IMG/VR virus record: IMGVR_UViG_3300027969_000005
Span: 1-59,387 of that record
Length of the DNA stretch: 59,387 nt
Reading direction: 5' to 3' (one strand)
Source: a virus
The notes under the pieces are model-generated. The model made no database searches, had not been told where the DNA came from, and saw only the letters and a program-made list of their open reading frames with translations. Positions 36,673 through 47,500 of this stretch are shown here, piece after piece (position 1 is the first letter of the stretch; the number at the start of each line of letters is the position of its first letter). The position numbers and the translations under genes are program-made.

Positions 36673-37776
36673 TTAGGATGCCTTTATGTAAGCGGTGGTG
36701 CCGGTGAAGGTTTGGACGACCGGGAGGGTGAAGGTGGTTTGGGCTACGGAGTAGGCTATGGTGGCGGAAGAGGCTGAACCATTGGCTACGGCAACAAAAT
36801 TCTGCACTCCTAGTAAACCGCCATAAGCAACAGAAGACCAACTTAAAGCCGCTGACATTGTTCTCGCAGTCCATGTTATCCCATCGGAAGATGAGGCTGC
36901 GGCAGTGCTTTGGGAGACTGCTACAAAAGCTCCGTTACCAAAAGTTACCGAACGCCAATTTCCTGATGAGGGTAAAGTTCGCTGGGTCCACGTGATCCCA
37001 TCTGTTGATGTGGCGGCGATGTTAGTCTCTGCTATTGCCGAAAAAACACCGTTTCCATAAGCCACGGCAAACCAATTCGCACTCGCAGGCAAAGTTCGCT
37101 GGGTCCACGTAATGCCATCGGGGGAAGTTGCAGCAATATTAGCGGGGCCTTGCGCTACCGCAACAAATGTTCCATTGCCATATGTAACGGAAGACCAATT
37201 TGCACTTGGCAAAGTTCGTTGGGTCCATCCCGCGCCGTTGGTTGATGATGCCGCGACGGTAGACGGACCCGTTGCTATCGCTACAAAAACGCCACTGCCA
37301 TATGCTGCGGATTGCCAAACGGGTGCCGTTGGCAAGGTATATTGGTACCAAGTAGCACCGTCATATGATATCGCAGCGACGTTGGTACCGCCAACCGCCA
37401 CAAACGTACCATTTCCAAAAGTTACGGCCCTCCAGTCCACGCTTGCTGGTAAGGTCCGCGCTGTCCACGTTATGCCGTCAGGAGAAGACGCGGCAATAGT
37501 AGAATTTGCAGCAACTGCTGCAAAAACACCGTTTCCATATGTTGCAGAACTCCACTGTGCAGACGCGGACATTGACCTAGCCGTCGCCGTAAACGCCGTC
37601 ACAGGCGTCGTCACCAGCGCAGCCAAAACGGGATACGAGGACGCCAAATATGAAGCAGTCGCGCTATTCAACGGCAAATACCCCGGAGCCGACAGCGCAT
37701 AGAGCGAGTAGGTGTAGTCCCCGACGTTCAGGCCGGTGGTGCCGAAGTTGACCGTGTTTGCGATGTTGCTAGCCAT
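36673..37776 (-). CDS. Seven-unit beta-propeller fibre protein 4, 367 aa
   Basis: Opens NTVNFGTTGLNVGDYTYSLY and GYLPLNSATASYLASSYPVL, shared with its three paralogues. Then come seven units of about 40-45 residues with the pattern ARTLPxSxxWxSVxFGNGxF followed by SxDGITWT (for example ARTLPASVDWRAVTFGNGTF, QRTLPASANWFAVAYGNGVF). Ends FTLPVVQTFTGTTAYIKAS. A seven-bladed propeller is expected. Likely a receptor-binding or sugar-binding fibre tip. Last of the four in transcription order; coupled by TAATG. Confidence 0.78.
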   Translation of the reverse strand: MASNIANTVNFGTTGLNVGDYTYSLYALSAPGYLPLNSATASYLASSYPVLAALVTTPVTAFTATARSMSASAQWSSATYGNGVFAAVAANSTIAASSPDGITWTARTLPASVDWRAVTFGNGTFVAVGGTNVAAISYDGATWYQYTLPTAPVWQSAAYGSGVFVAIATGPSTVAASSTNGAGWTQRTLPSANWSSVTYGNGTFVAVAQGPANIAATSPDGITWTQRTLPASANWFAVAYGNGVFSAIAETNIAATSTDGITWTQRTLPSSGNWRSVTFGNGAFVAVSQSTAAASSSDGITWTARTMSAALSWSSVAYGGLLGVQNFVAVANGSASSATIAYSVAQTTFTLPVVQTFTGTTAYIKAS

Positions 37777-38891
37777 TAGGTCGCCTTAACATATGCAGTG
37801 GTGCCAGCCTTGGGCGCTACTACGGGGAGGGTGAAGGACGTGGCGTTTACGGCGTAGTCTATTGTGGCTGCGGCAGAAGATGAGTTTGACACCGTTACAA
37901 ACTTGCCCGCACCAAAGGCTAGGCCGTACCATGTGGTGGAAGAGGGTAGGGTTTGAGATGCCCAAGTGATCCCATCGGGTGAAGTGGCGGCGGCAGTGGA
38001 CTGAGACACCATGACGAAAGTATTGTTGCCGTAGGCGCTTTTGGTCCACGTGGCCGAGGCTGGCAAGGTTCGGGCGGTCCAGTTAAACCCATCGGTAGAG
38101 GTTGCGGCGACCGTGCCGGTTCCACCTGAGTTGGCTAAAAAGATGCCGTTGCCGTAAGATAGGCCCGACCAGTTTTGTGCGGATGGCAATGTGCCCGCTA
38201 CCCATGTGATACCGTCAGCCGAAACGCTTGCGGCGGTTGACGCGCTTGAAGCTACCGCAACAAAAACGCCATTACCGTAAGCAACTCTAAACCAACTTGC
38301 CGAGGCCGATAGGGTTCGAGATGTCCAAGTGATCCCATCTGGGGAGGTGGCGGCAAGGGTAGACGAGGCGGCTACAGCGACAAACAGGCCATTGCCAAAT
38401 GTTACACTTGCCCAATTCCCAGACGGCATAGTGCGCTGCGTCCATGTAATCCCATCGGGAGACGTTGCCGCAACAGTGGATGGGCCGCTTGTTACCGCCA
38501 CAAAAATGCCATTTCCAAAAGTAACAGACCGCCAGTCTTGCGCGGATGGAAGGGTTCTCGCCGTCCATGTAATCCCGTCAGGCGAAGTGGCGGCTGCGGT
38601 GGACGTGGTAAATAGCCCGCCCGTCGTCACAAAGACACCGTTGCCAAAGGCCACATCGCCCCAAGACGCGCTGGAAGGCAAAGTCCTAGCCGTCGCCGTA
38701 TAGCTCACAGGCGTAATCACAGGCACGATCAGCGCCCCAAGCGCAGGGTAAGACGACACGAGGTAGGACGCCGTGTAGCTATTCAGAGGCAAGTACCCCG
38801 GCGAGGGCATGGCATACTGAGAGTACATCCAGTCGCCCACGGACTGTGTGGTGGCCCCGAAGTTGACAAGCGATGATGCGTTAGTGGGCAT
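37776..38891 (-). CDS. Seven-unit beta-propeller fibre protein 3, 371 aa
   Basis: Same plan: NFGATTQSVGDWMYSQYAMP, then PGYLPLNSYTASYLVSSYPA, seven propeller units (for example ARTLPSAQDWRSVTFGNGIF, QRTMPSGNWASVTFGNGLF, SRTLSASASWFRVAYGNGVF), and C-terminal FTLPVVAPKAGTTAYVKAT. Unit surfaces differ between paralogues while the W/FGNG core is fixed, as expected for binding proteins under diversification. Start overlaps the upstream stop region. Confidence 0.78.
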   Translation of the reverse strand: MPTNASSLVNFGATTQSVGDWMYSQYAMPSPGYLPLNSYTASYLVSSYPALGALIVPVITPVSYTATARTLPSSASWGDVAFGNGVFVTTGGLFTTSTAAATSPDGITWTARTLPSAQDWRSVTFGNGIFVAVTSGPSTVAATSPDGITWTQRTMPSGNWASVTFGNGLFVAVAASSTLAATSPDGITWTSRTLSASASWFRVAYGNGVFVAVASSASTAASVSADGITWVAGTLPSAQNWSGLSYGNGIFLANSGGTGTVAATSTDGFNWTARTLPASATWTKSAYGNNTFVMVSQSTAAATSPDGITWASQTLPSSTTWYGLAFGAGKFVTVSNSSSAAATIDYAVNATSFTLPVVAPKAGTTAYVKAT

Positions 38892-38893
38892 GT

Positions 38894-40006
38894 CTAGGTC
38901 GCCTTAACGTATGCGGTGGTGCCGGTGATGGGGGAGATTACGGGGAGGGTGAAGGTGGTTTGGGTGACAGAGTAGGCTATGGATGCTGCGGCTGTTGTTG
39001 GGCCTTGAGCCACAATAACAAAGTTTTGCGTTCCGGGTACGCCTCCGTAGCACCCCCCAACGTAATCTGCTGCAGGCAAGGTTTGGGCCGTCCAAGTTGT
39101 GCCATTGGTAGATGTGGACGCAACAGCCGTAGTTCCGGAAATTGCAACAAAGCTGCCATTTCCAAACATAACTTTTCGCCAAGTAGCAGAAGCAGAAAGC
39201 GTCCTTGATGTCCAAGTAATGCCATCGGATGACGTTACCGCAGCATTTGATCCGTAGGCCACCGCGACAAACGTACCATTCCCAAAAGCCACACTAGCCC
39301 AGTTTGCCGCCGATGAAAGCGTTCTGGCGGTCCATGTAAAGCCATCGGGAGATGTGGCTGCGGTGGTTGATAGCGATCCGCCCATAACGGCAACAAAGGT
39401 ATTATTTCCGAAAGCAACGCCAATCCAACTTCCTGAAGATGGAAGAGTTCTGGATGTCCAAGTGATACCATCTGGGGATGTTGCCCCCAAGGCAGACCCT
39501 TGCATTACGCCAACAAATATACCGCCTCCAAAACCAACATAGTATAAAGAAACGGGTGATGTTCTAGATGTCCAATTAATACCATCGGGTGATGTTATTA
39601 CACTTGTGCCGCCACTTAAAGCAACAAATATGCCATTACCAAAAACAACATCTGTCCATCCCGTTCCGACAAATGCGCTGGTTACCCAGTTTATTCCATC
39701 TGAACTAGTTGCTATGCGGCCATTACTAGCGCCACCCGTGCTAACAGCAACAAATTTTCCGTTTCCGTAGGCTACTGCGTTCCAGTCGGCTGATCCGGGC
39801 AAAGTCCTAGCCGTAGCCGTAAACGCCGTCACAGGCGTAGTCATCAAGGCGAACAGCGCAGGGTAAGACGAAGCCAGATACGAAGTCGCCGCATTATCCG
39901 CAGGCAAAAAGCTAGGAGCCGACCGGGGTCCAATCGCGTAGATGAACTCCCCCACGGCTGGGCCTGTGGTGCCGAAGTTGACGAGGCTTGCTGCTGAGAC
40001 TGCCAT
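38894..40006 (-). CDS. Seven-unit beta-propeller fibre protein 2, 370 aa
   Basis: The most divergent copy: NFGTTGPAVGEFIYAIGPRS, APSFLPADNAATSYLASSYP, then seven units including two degenerate ones (TSAFVGTGWTDVVFGNGIF, SRTSPVSLYYVGFGGGIF). Ends FTLPVISPITGTTAYVKAT. The middle of the gene is A/T-richer in synonymous positions than the N-terminal end, suggesting different histories for the blades. Confidence 0.76.
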   Translation of the reverse strand: MAVSAASLVNFGTTGPAVGEFIYAIGPRSAPSFLPADNAATSYLASSYPALFALMTTPVTAFTATARTLPGSADWNAVAYGNGKFVAVSTGGASNGRIATSSDGINWVTSAFVGTGWTDVVFGNGIFVALSGGTSVITSPDGINWTSRTSPVSLYYVGFGGGIFVGVMQGSALGATSPDGITWTSRTLPSSGSWIGVAFGNNTFVAVMGGSLSTTAATSPDGFTWTARTLSSAANWASVAFGNGTFVAVAYGSNAAVTSSDGITWTSRTLSASATWRKVMFGNGSFVAISGTTAVASTSTNGTTWTAQTLPAADYVGGCYGGVPGTQNFVIVAQGPTTAAASIAYSVTQTTFTLPVISPITGTTAYVKAT

Positions 40007-40008
40007 GA

Positions 40009-41118
40009 TCAGGTCGCCTTAACGTAGGCCGTGGTGCCGAAGCGAGCAGGCACGACGGGGAGCACGAAGGTGGTGGCGGTTACGGCGTAGTCAATAGTGG
40101 CCGCTATGGTGCCGGTGGTAATGGATGTAGCCACAAATTTACCCGCCCCAAAAGCCAAACCAATCCAATTAGATGAGGATGGCAATGTTCGTGCAGTCCA
40201 TGTGACGCCATCGGAAGAGGTCGCAGACGCAGAAGAGCCGTAAGCAATAGCTACAAAACTATTGTTTCCGTATCGTACTTGTCTCCACGTTGCGGTGCTT
40301 GGAAGGGTTCTTGACGTCCAATCTAACCCATTTGTAGACGTGGCGGATATTGTTCCAGAGGTAAATGAAAGAGCTGAAAACACACCATTTCCAAAAGCGA
40401 TGGTCGCCCACGAGGACGAAACCGGCATAGTTCCTAAAACCCAATTTACGCCATCAGAAGAAACAGCCGTGTTTGTTGCCGGGGAGGCAACCGCTACAAA
40501 AACGCCGTTGCCATAAGTTATGTCAGCCCAATTTAAAGAGGAAGGTAGCGTTCGCGCAGTCCACGTAACTCCATCAGTAGACGTAGCAGCGGCGTTGGTC
40601 GCGGTTCCCCCTATGGTTACAAAAATACCATTCCCGAAGGTTACTGCGGTCCAAGTTGATGAAGAAGGAAGCGTTCTAGCGGTCCAAGTTACACCATCGG
40701 GAGAAGTTGCTGCTGAAGTTGATCCGTTAGCGACAGCTACAAAAACACCATTTCCAAAAGTCACAGAATACCAAGATGCGGCGGATGGAAGCGTTCGTGC
40801 CGTCCAAGTGATGCCATCTGGAGACGTGGCGGCAGAAGTGGTGTTTGCCCCCAAAGTTACAAAAACGCCATTTCCATATGCAATAGCTTGCCACTGGGCA
40901 GTGGCTGGCAATGTCCTAGCCGTAGCCGAATAAGCCACAGGCGCAATCACCGGACTAACAATCGCAGCCAAGGCCGGATAGGACGACACAAGATAGGACG
41001 TGGTGTAGCTGTCCAGAGGCAGATAGCCCGGTGCCGTCCGCGCATAGGCGGAGTACAGCCAGTCCCCAACCGCTAGGCCCGTGGTGCCGAAATTGAGAAG
41101 CGTCGAGGCGTCAACCAA
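40009..41118 (-). CDS. Seven-unit beta-propeller fibre protein 1, 369 aa
   Basis: First of the four copies. NFGTTGLAVGDWLYSAYART, then PGYLPLDSYTTSYLVSSYPA, then seven regular units (ARTLPATAQWQAIAYGNGVF, ARTLPSAASWYSVTFGNGVF and others) and FVLPVVPARFGTTAYVKAT. The N-terminal part probably docks to the tail and the propeller binds the host surface. Overlaps the preceding fibre gene by a few bases. Confidence 0.78.
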   Translation of the reverse strand: MVDASTLLNFGTTGLAVGDWLYSAYARTAPGYLPLDSYTTSYLVSSYPALAAIVSPVIAPVAYSATARTLPATAQWQAIAYGNGVFVTLGANTTSAATSPDGITWTARTLPSAASWYSVTFGNGVFVAVANGSTSAATSPDGVTWTARTLPSSSTWTAVTFGNGIFVTIGGTATNAAATSTDGVTWTARTLPSSLNWADITYGNGVFVAVASPATNTAVSSDGVNWVLGTMPVSSSWATIAFGNGVFSALSFTSGTISATSTNGLDWTSRTLPSTATWRQVRYGNNSFVAIAYGSSASATSSDGVTWTARTLPSSSNWIGLAFGAGKFVATSITTGTIAATIDYAVTATTFVLPVVPARFGTTAYVKAT

Positions 41119-42145
41119 TTCGCATTATCCATGTTGTGCCGATATACTCGAACGTCACGCAGACCCCCTTAGTGGAGATCGTCACGTCCTGAGACAGCGT
41201 GTTGATGGTATTGCCGTTTCGAAGCACGGTTAGGTTATTGGTCGCGAATCCATTGACCGTGTCGGTCGTGCCCGCGTCAAAGATCGTGATCGGCTTATCG
41301 CCTGCGGTGGGTGATGCCGGAAGGGCGATCGAGAAAGCCCCGACCGTGATTGTGTTACAGGCTAGATAATCCCCGGCGACAGCCGTGTAGTTGGCTGTCT
41401 TGAGGACTGACACGCCAACGCCGATCGCATTACGGGCACCGGCCTGCGTGATGCTGTTTGTGCCGCCATTGGCAAAGCCAAGAGTGCCTGTGAGCACGAT
41501 AGCGCCTGATGTGGCCGTGTTGGGCAGAAGGCCCGTCGTGCCGCCGCTAAATGTCGTGACGCCGCTGGCAGCCGCTGAGTTCCACGACAGGATGCCAGAG
41601 CCATTTGTCGATAGGAATTGACCAGCCGTGCCGTCAGCCGCAGGCAGCGTGAATGTCACTGCTCCGCTGACCGCCGGTGCCTGAAGGCCCACATAGCCCG
41701 ACGTCGAGCCTGCGAAGCGCACAGCGGACGCTAGGAAGGTTCCTGATGTGGTGACAGCCGGGCTCATGTTTGTGCCGTCACAGTTCAGGAAGGCGCGGTA
41801 GCCCTGCGGGATCGTGCCGCTTGTGCCACCGCCGCCCGATGAGATCGTGATCGAGAACGCGCCACTGGTGTTGTTATAGATTGTCCAGTTGCCGCCGATG
41901 CCCGCCGGAAACTGGTAGTTCACGTTGGCGCTCAGCGTGCCTGAGATGATGATACTGGGGGACTGATATTGAACGTCTGTTAGAACGACCGTACCGGACG
42001 CCGCCACGGCATTGATCAGCGTCGTGCCGCCAAACGCCCGATCGATGATGTCCCAGTCGTTATTGACAGGGATCGACCATGTATTGACGTAATCGCCGTT
42101 GGCGGGCTTCTCGATCTTCTTGTTGGTCGTATAGGTTGACGTCAT
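41111..42145 (-). CDS. Tail fibre protein, 344 aa
   Basis: N-terminal TTNKKIEKPANGDYVNTWSI, DWDIIDRAFGGTTLINA is a common phage fibre opening. The centre has a beta-helix-like GTIPQGYRAFLNCDGTNMSP and a PAADGTAGQFLSTNGSGILS repeat, with GTLGFANGGTNSITQAGARN near the end, a classic fibre linker. It should form a trimeric fibre at the tail. Upstream of the four propeller genes. Confidence 0.82.
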   Translation of the reverse strand: MTSTYTTNKKIEKPANGDYVNTWSIPVNNDWDIIDRAFGGTTLINAVAASGTVVLTDVQYQSPSIIISGTLSANVNYQFPAGIGGNWTIYNNTSGAFSITISSGGGGTSGTIPQGYRAFLNCDGTNMSPAVTTSGTFLASAVRFAGSTSGYVGLQAPAVSGAVTFTLPAADGTAGQFLSTNGSGILSWNSAAASGVTTFSGGTTGLLPNTATSGAIVLTGTLGFANGGTNSITQAGARNAIGVGVSVLKTANYTAVAGDYLACNTITVGAFSIALPASPTAGDKPITIFDAGTTDTVNGFATNNLTVLRNGNTINTLSQDVTISTKGVCVTFEYIGTTWIMRIG

Positions 42146-42155
42146 CGGTTAGCCC

Positions 42156-44585
42156 TTAAATTGCCCGCTGGGCGATATCCAGCGCCTTAACTACAGCCGT
42201 GTCCGGTGCATTCAAAAGCGGTTCCGTCGTCTTGTCAGACACCGTCTTAGCATCTTTTGCCATTTTGATCAGGCGGTTTACCAAAAATTCATGGCGGTTT
42301 TTATCAACCCGTCCGCCCGATGCGCGACCGGGGCGGCCCGCAACATATTGTTCGACGCTTGTGCCGTTGTCATCACGACGACCGGCTCTTGCTGCAAGAG
42401 GGCCGCCCGCAAACCATGCCGACTGAACGTCCTGAACATTGCCGTAGCGTTTGTAAAGCTGCGCCGCCTTGAACCGAGCAATCGCCTCTTGAATCTCTGG
42501 GCTAGCAATAAACTCATCAACAGACACTTCACGCCCCAAAGCCGCCTTTGACCATTCCGGAAGGTTCCCCGGCATAACCTGATACTTGCCCATTGCCCTT
42601 TGCCCCGCATATGGGCCTTTTTCAACCACGGTGCCGCGCTGCTTGTATGGGTCAGTTTCGCCATACTGGTCTGTTCCGCTTGTTTCCCTAGCGTGCAGGC
42701 CCTCCATGATCTGGTCAAGCTCAGGGACGTCCTGAGGCTCTTTGTTGACAATCCCTTGTTTCTCTACCTCCTGCGCCTTCATTGGCGCGGAGGGCCCCTC
42801 CTGAGGCGTCAGGGGGCTAACCGCATCTGCAGCATGGGATGCGTAAGACAAGGGCTTGGTTACGGCCTGCTGTGTCGCGAGATCGACGCCGCGACCGATA
42901 CGACCGGCGGCATAGTTCACGGACCCCATGGCTCGTGGCGAAGATGCGGCCAGATGCACCACGGCGCCGGGAACACTGGCCATCGCAATTCCGGGCGATG
43001 CATACATCAGGGCCTGACGCAGACCGCCGGGCAGAACTGAGCTTAGCTCGTAACCGGCGATCATAAATGGCAGATTGGGGTTGTGCTGCGCCATGCTGCT
43101 CAAAAGGTCTTGGCTTGCCTCGCCCTTACCGAACTTGGACTTCATGACCTTTTGCAAGACTTTTTGATCGGACAGATTTCGTCCAACGCCAAACTGGTCC
43201 TTCATCGCCTTAATTTCGTCAGAGGCAGATCCGTACTGCTTCATGATGTCGGCATATTCGGGGTGCTTGGCACCGATCTCTTTTAGCGTCTTGTTGTACA
43301 TATCCGTGGCCACACGGTAGGCATGAGGATCATTTTTGTACCCAGACCGAATGTCGCCAATCATCTGCTTGAGAGCATCAAAGCCTTCAAGGGTATGAGC
43401 GGTGCTGCCGATAGGCTGGGATGCAAATTGATTGGCCGCATTAGCAATTTCTTGAAGCGCCCTTTCTGCTCCGGGATGCTTCGTTACTGCAAATCCGGTG
43501 TTGGGGTCACGGAACTGGATGCTTTTAAAATTATCGGATAGGGCAGTATTGATCCCGTGCCAATTTAAGGGCGGCAGGACACCGTTGGTGGCAGCTTTCA
43601 TGCTGTTCACATATTCGGTCGATTTCTTTTTGTTAGCCGCTTCTAGGGCATCATCCAAAGCATCAACAAGCTCAGGCGCATTGCGCTTGGTCATTTGTGC
43701 CTTAAATGCCGCACGCTGCTCGGGGGTGGCCTTGGCAGTGGCGGCCTCGGCGGCCTTGGCCAGAGAGGTTGCGCTGGCACCAGTCGTAAGCGACTGAACA
43801 CTTGGGGCAGCCTTGCCGACAGCCTGAAATGGCACCTTAGCTGCCTTTAGTGCAAGCTGTACCGGATCGGAAAATTCTGCAATTTTGCCCAAGGTAGATG
43901 CTGTTTTGGCAAGGCCAGCACCCTTGGCCGCAAGGCCTGCGCCACCTAAAAAGGAGGAGGCATCCATCATAATGCTGGCAGGGTCCGTGGCGAGGGCCTT
44001 TTTGAAGCCAGCCGCACTGCCATAGGTCTGCTTATAGTGCCCCAGAAGGGCATTGAGCATCGATTCGTCTTTGGCCTTTGTGGCCACATCCTGCTTCTGG
44101 CCGAACGCGCCGATGCCCTTGGAAACAGCGCCCGTACCCAATTGCTTTAGGGCACCAAGCGTTTCGCCCGGATTAGTGACCGCAGACCAAACGCCACTAA
44201 GGGCCTCGCCCGTGCTAGGGAGAAGGTTTTTGGCAAAGCCCTGAGCAGTTTGGCCTAAAGTCAGTTCCTTTTCCGCAGGCTTAGGCTTGGCCACGGCGGC
44301 CATGTATCGAGTAGGTGCTTTTGGGGCCATGGGCGATCTTGGCGCAAGCGGGATTATGGGGTGCGGAGGGTTTGCCCTGCCCGGCTTGGCTGTCTGTGCA
44401 CTGCTTGCTGTGTCGGGCGTGGACCCTGACAAAAAGGCCGCAACGGCACGCTTTGCATCATCACTAGGAGCATCGCCCTGAGACATTGTTTCAGGGGCCT
44501 GTGATGCAGTATCAGACTTAAACCGCTGTACTGCCGCTAATGCCTCAGGGCTTGGCGAGCCTTCTGATTGATCATCAAAAGCCAT
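42156..44585 (-). CDS. Internal virion protein with lytic transglycosylase domain, 809 aa
   Basis: A long helical, Ala/Lys-rich N-terminal part (1-600) is followed by an SLT-type transglycosylase at about 629-750: catalytic E634 (HARETSG), GKYQVMPGNLPEW (667-679) and AWFAGGPLA. A Gly-Gly motif follows (GRASGGRVDKNRHEF), then a helical tail. Probably ejected to open peptidoglycan at DNA entry. Start overlaps the stop of the 1823-aa gene. Confidence 0.78.
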   Translation of the reverse strand: MAFDDQSEGSPSPEALAAVQRFKSDTASQAPETMSQGDAPSDDAKRAVAAFLSGSTPDTASSAQTAKPGRANPPHPIIPLAPRSPMAPKAPTRYMAAVAKPKPAEKELTLGQTAQGFAKNLLPSTGEALSGVWSAVTNPGETLGALKQLGTGAVSKGIGAFGQKQDVATKAKDESMLNALLGHYKQTYGSAAGFKKALATDPASIMMDASSFLGGAGLAAKGAGLAKTASTLGKIAEFSDPVQLALKAAKVPFQAVGKAAPSVQSLTTGASATSLAKAAEAATAKATPEQRAAFKAQMTKRNAPELVDALDDALEAANKKKSTEYVNSMKAATNGVLPPLNWHGINTALSDNFKSIQFRDPNTGFAVTKHPGAERALQEIANAANQFASQPIGSTAHTLEGFDALKQMIGDIRSGYKNDPHAYRVATDMYNKTLKEIGAKHPEYADIMKQYGSASDEIKAMKDQFGVGRNLSDQKVLQKVMKSKFGKGEASQDLLSSMAQHNPNLPFMIAGYELSSVLPGGLRQALMYASPGIAMASVPGAVVHLAASSPRAMGSVNYAAGRIGRGVDLATQQAVTKPLSYASHAADAVSPLTPQEGPSAPMKAQEVEKQGIVNKEPQDVPELDQIMEGLHARETSGTDQYGETDPYKQRGTVVEKGPYAGQRAMGKYQVMPGNLPEWSKAALGREVSVDEFIASPEIQEAIARFKAAQLYKRYGNVQDVQSAWFAGGPLAARAGRRDDNGTSVEQYVAGRPGRASGGRVDKNRHEFLVNRLIKMAKDAKTVSDKTTEPLLNAPDTAVVKALDIAQRAI

Positions 44586-47500
44586 TATTCGCCCCCTGTG
44601 AAGTATCTATGGAAGCCTTTTCCATATTTTCCATCAAGCGCCTGAATTGCAAGATCTCTGTCGGCCCTAGATCCACTAATCAAAATCTTTTTCAGATCAG
44701 GGAAGCCGGGCTGCAAAAGCGTCTGAGTAATTGCTGTTCTGTCCCTGTCGTAATCGCGTGTTGGGTGATCAGCATCAAACGCCTGAAGCGCCTCTTGAGT
44801 AATTATCCCGCGAGGCATGCCGTTTGAATTTTGATTTTCAGCATCAAAGGCTTGAACATATTTTGCCTTATCAATTTGACGCAGACTTTCCACATACATA
44901 TCGGCAATCAGGCTCATAGAGGCCTGTCTGGTCAGAGCTTCAGTGGGGACTGCAGAAAGAACGCGCTCAAATGCGCCAAGCGATTCTTGGCCCGCACCTT
45001 GAGCGGCAAGCATGGCGCGAGCCGTAGCCATTTTCTGAGCGACTTCAGCCTCAGCCAATGCGTCCGGGTTAAATTTGATGCTTGATGCCATTTGTGGATC
45101 AAACGGCATTGTATCAACAAAAGAGTTCCAAGCACTGGCCACAGTTCTCTTAAGCGGGGCAAGATATCCCGGCTTTAAAAAGCCATCATCATTGAAGGCA
45201 ATAGAATCGGCCCATTTGCTAACGCCGAGCAAAGATCCCTTTGCAGCCTGACTGGCCGCCAAGGTTTGATCATACTCCTTGTTGGATCGCTCCTGTGTTT
45301 CGGGGGATGCTAAAAACCAGCGATTACTAGCCTCATGCGCCTTATTGACCCCCTCTTTGCCTAAAATTGGAGATACTGGAATCGTGCTGGGGGCACCAAG
45401 CTTTTGCTGCCCCAACATGGCTCCAGCGGGAACGAGGCGATAATGTGTCTTTCCGTCTGGGCCGATATAATTCCCATTTGGATCTTCCTGCGCGATGAGA
45501 CCCTTTTTAACAAGGTCGGTCATATCCTGTTGGGTTAGAACGCCCTCGCGAAGCGTCTGAGCCTGCTGGAAGCCGGTTCGAGCTTTGATCTCGCCAATGT
45601 CGGCCTGCTGCTTGCGGATGTCCATGTAGGACTTAGCGCCCGCACCAACGCCGCTAGCTAAGGCTACGCCCAAGCTACGGGTGGGCGCAGTTCCCATGGC
45701 AGCGAGGCCAGCCAGCAATGGCACGACGTTCTCGGAGTGGCTGAGATAGTCTTTTGCGCCGGATAGGAATGGATGCCTACCGGCAAATGCCGCCTCATCA
45801 GCGCCGGGGACATAAGCAGCCGTGGGCAACACGCCGCCAAGGCCCTGCGGGATAACGTCGCGCTCGCCGGTCCTTTGATTGACTGCCATAGGCTTAGGTG
45901 CGGCTTGAGCCATACTGCCGACACCCATAGGGGTAGGCATAGCTGTGGCCATGGGGGCCACAGGCACTCCACCAAGGCGACCTTCCTGCTGCGCCAAGGA
46001 TGGGGTGGCAGGAGGGGGTGCACCAGCGCCAGCGGCGCCTAGGCCGCGCTGGCGTGGCGCAGGAGCAGCGATTGGGCGCTGAGCGGGCTCTGGCGCAGCT
46101 TGCGGGCCGTAGCCCGGCAGCAAGCCGCCGGGGGCCGTGGCCGCCCTGATCTTGTCCTGCAAATCGTAGGCTTGCTTATTGGTTTCGTACTTCTTGCCCA
46201 GATAGGGGAAGTCGATGATGTTTTTGGACGCAGCAAAGCCAATGGGGTCTGCGCGGTGAAGCGCCGTCCCGATCGGGTTTTCAAGCTGTGCGATTCGCGC
46301 CTTTTGTTCGTCGGACAACTCCTCGACCTCGCCGTCCGTCGCATAACCCTTGCGACCGACCGCGCCGCCGGTATTCATGGCCATAAGGAATGGAGCAATC
46401 GTGGCAATGCTTGCACCAATCCCAGCGATTTTTCCAGCCGTGTCGAGCCCGCTATCGGGCTTAGCGGGCATATCACCCGGCTTAAGAACCTCAAACTTCT
46501 TCTTTTCATCCGGAATGTCTAGGCCATTTCCGTTTTCGCTTGTGTCATAAGGCGTGCCGCCTGTGGCAAATGTAAGGTTGGCCGAGGGCTTGAACTCATA
46601 ATCAAAGGGCTTAGCCGTTTGAGCAGCATCCTTCATAAGCTGGTCGCCCTTGCGAGCGGCCATAAAGTCTTGAGCGCCCTTGCCAGCCGTTGCTGCGCTA
46701 GACGCTATGCTGGCAATTTTTGCCGCCTTATCAAGGCCGCTCTCCTGCTTAGGTGGCGGAGACCCTGCCTTGAGCATTGCTGGTGCAGGTGCGCTGCTGG
46801 CAGGCACAATACCCCCCATAGCGCCGGGGCCGCCTGCGGATGGACCCGCAGCAGGGCCTGACAGGCCGCCATACATACCCTGAGAACGCTGCATCATCTG
46901 CTGCGCTAGCGCGGGATCAAAGCCAACCTCACCACCGGCGGCGTGGGGGCGATAACCTTCAAGCTTTGCATATTTTTCAATTTCTTGATTTTTTTGATAG
47001 GCGTCATAGGCCTTCTTGATCTTGGCCCGCGCCTCGCCGCTACCCTTGTAAATTTGCTCGCCCTTCGTCGCCAGATCGGCAATCTGCGATGCCTTATCAA
47101 GGCCGCTCTCCTGCTTAGGCATGTCCGCAGGCTGAAGCATTTCAGGGATGGGTAGGTTGGCCGAGGGCACAATCCCGCCAAGGCCCGGTGTCGATGCGCC
47201 AAGCATGCCCGGCTGTCCGGGCTGCGCCAGCGTGCCATACATGGCATTATAGTTTTGCAGAATCTGCTGCATCAGGGCCGGATCATACCCGCCCATGGGC
47301 ATACCGCCGTCAGCAAAGCCCTCGCCGTAGCTACCGGGGTTCACACCGCCGCCCATGCTGGCAACGCCGCCCGCATAGAAGTGGCCGCGTTTGGCCGCAT
47401 CCTCAGTGGCCTTGCCGTAATCAACCGTCTTGTAGCCACCGGCCAGACCCACGGCGTTGGGGTGCTTATCCTCGACCTCCTGAGCCATAAGGCCGATCTG

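Noticed and set aside
36673-41118. Diversity-generating retroelement target
   Set aside because: No reverse transcriptase or template repeat was found; variation is spread over all blades rather than at one adenine-rich site.
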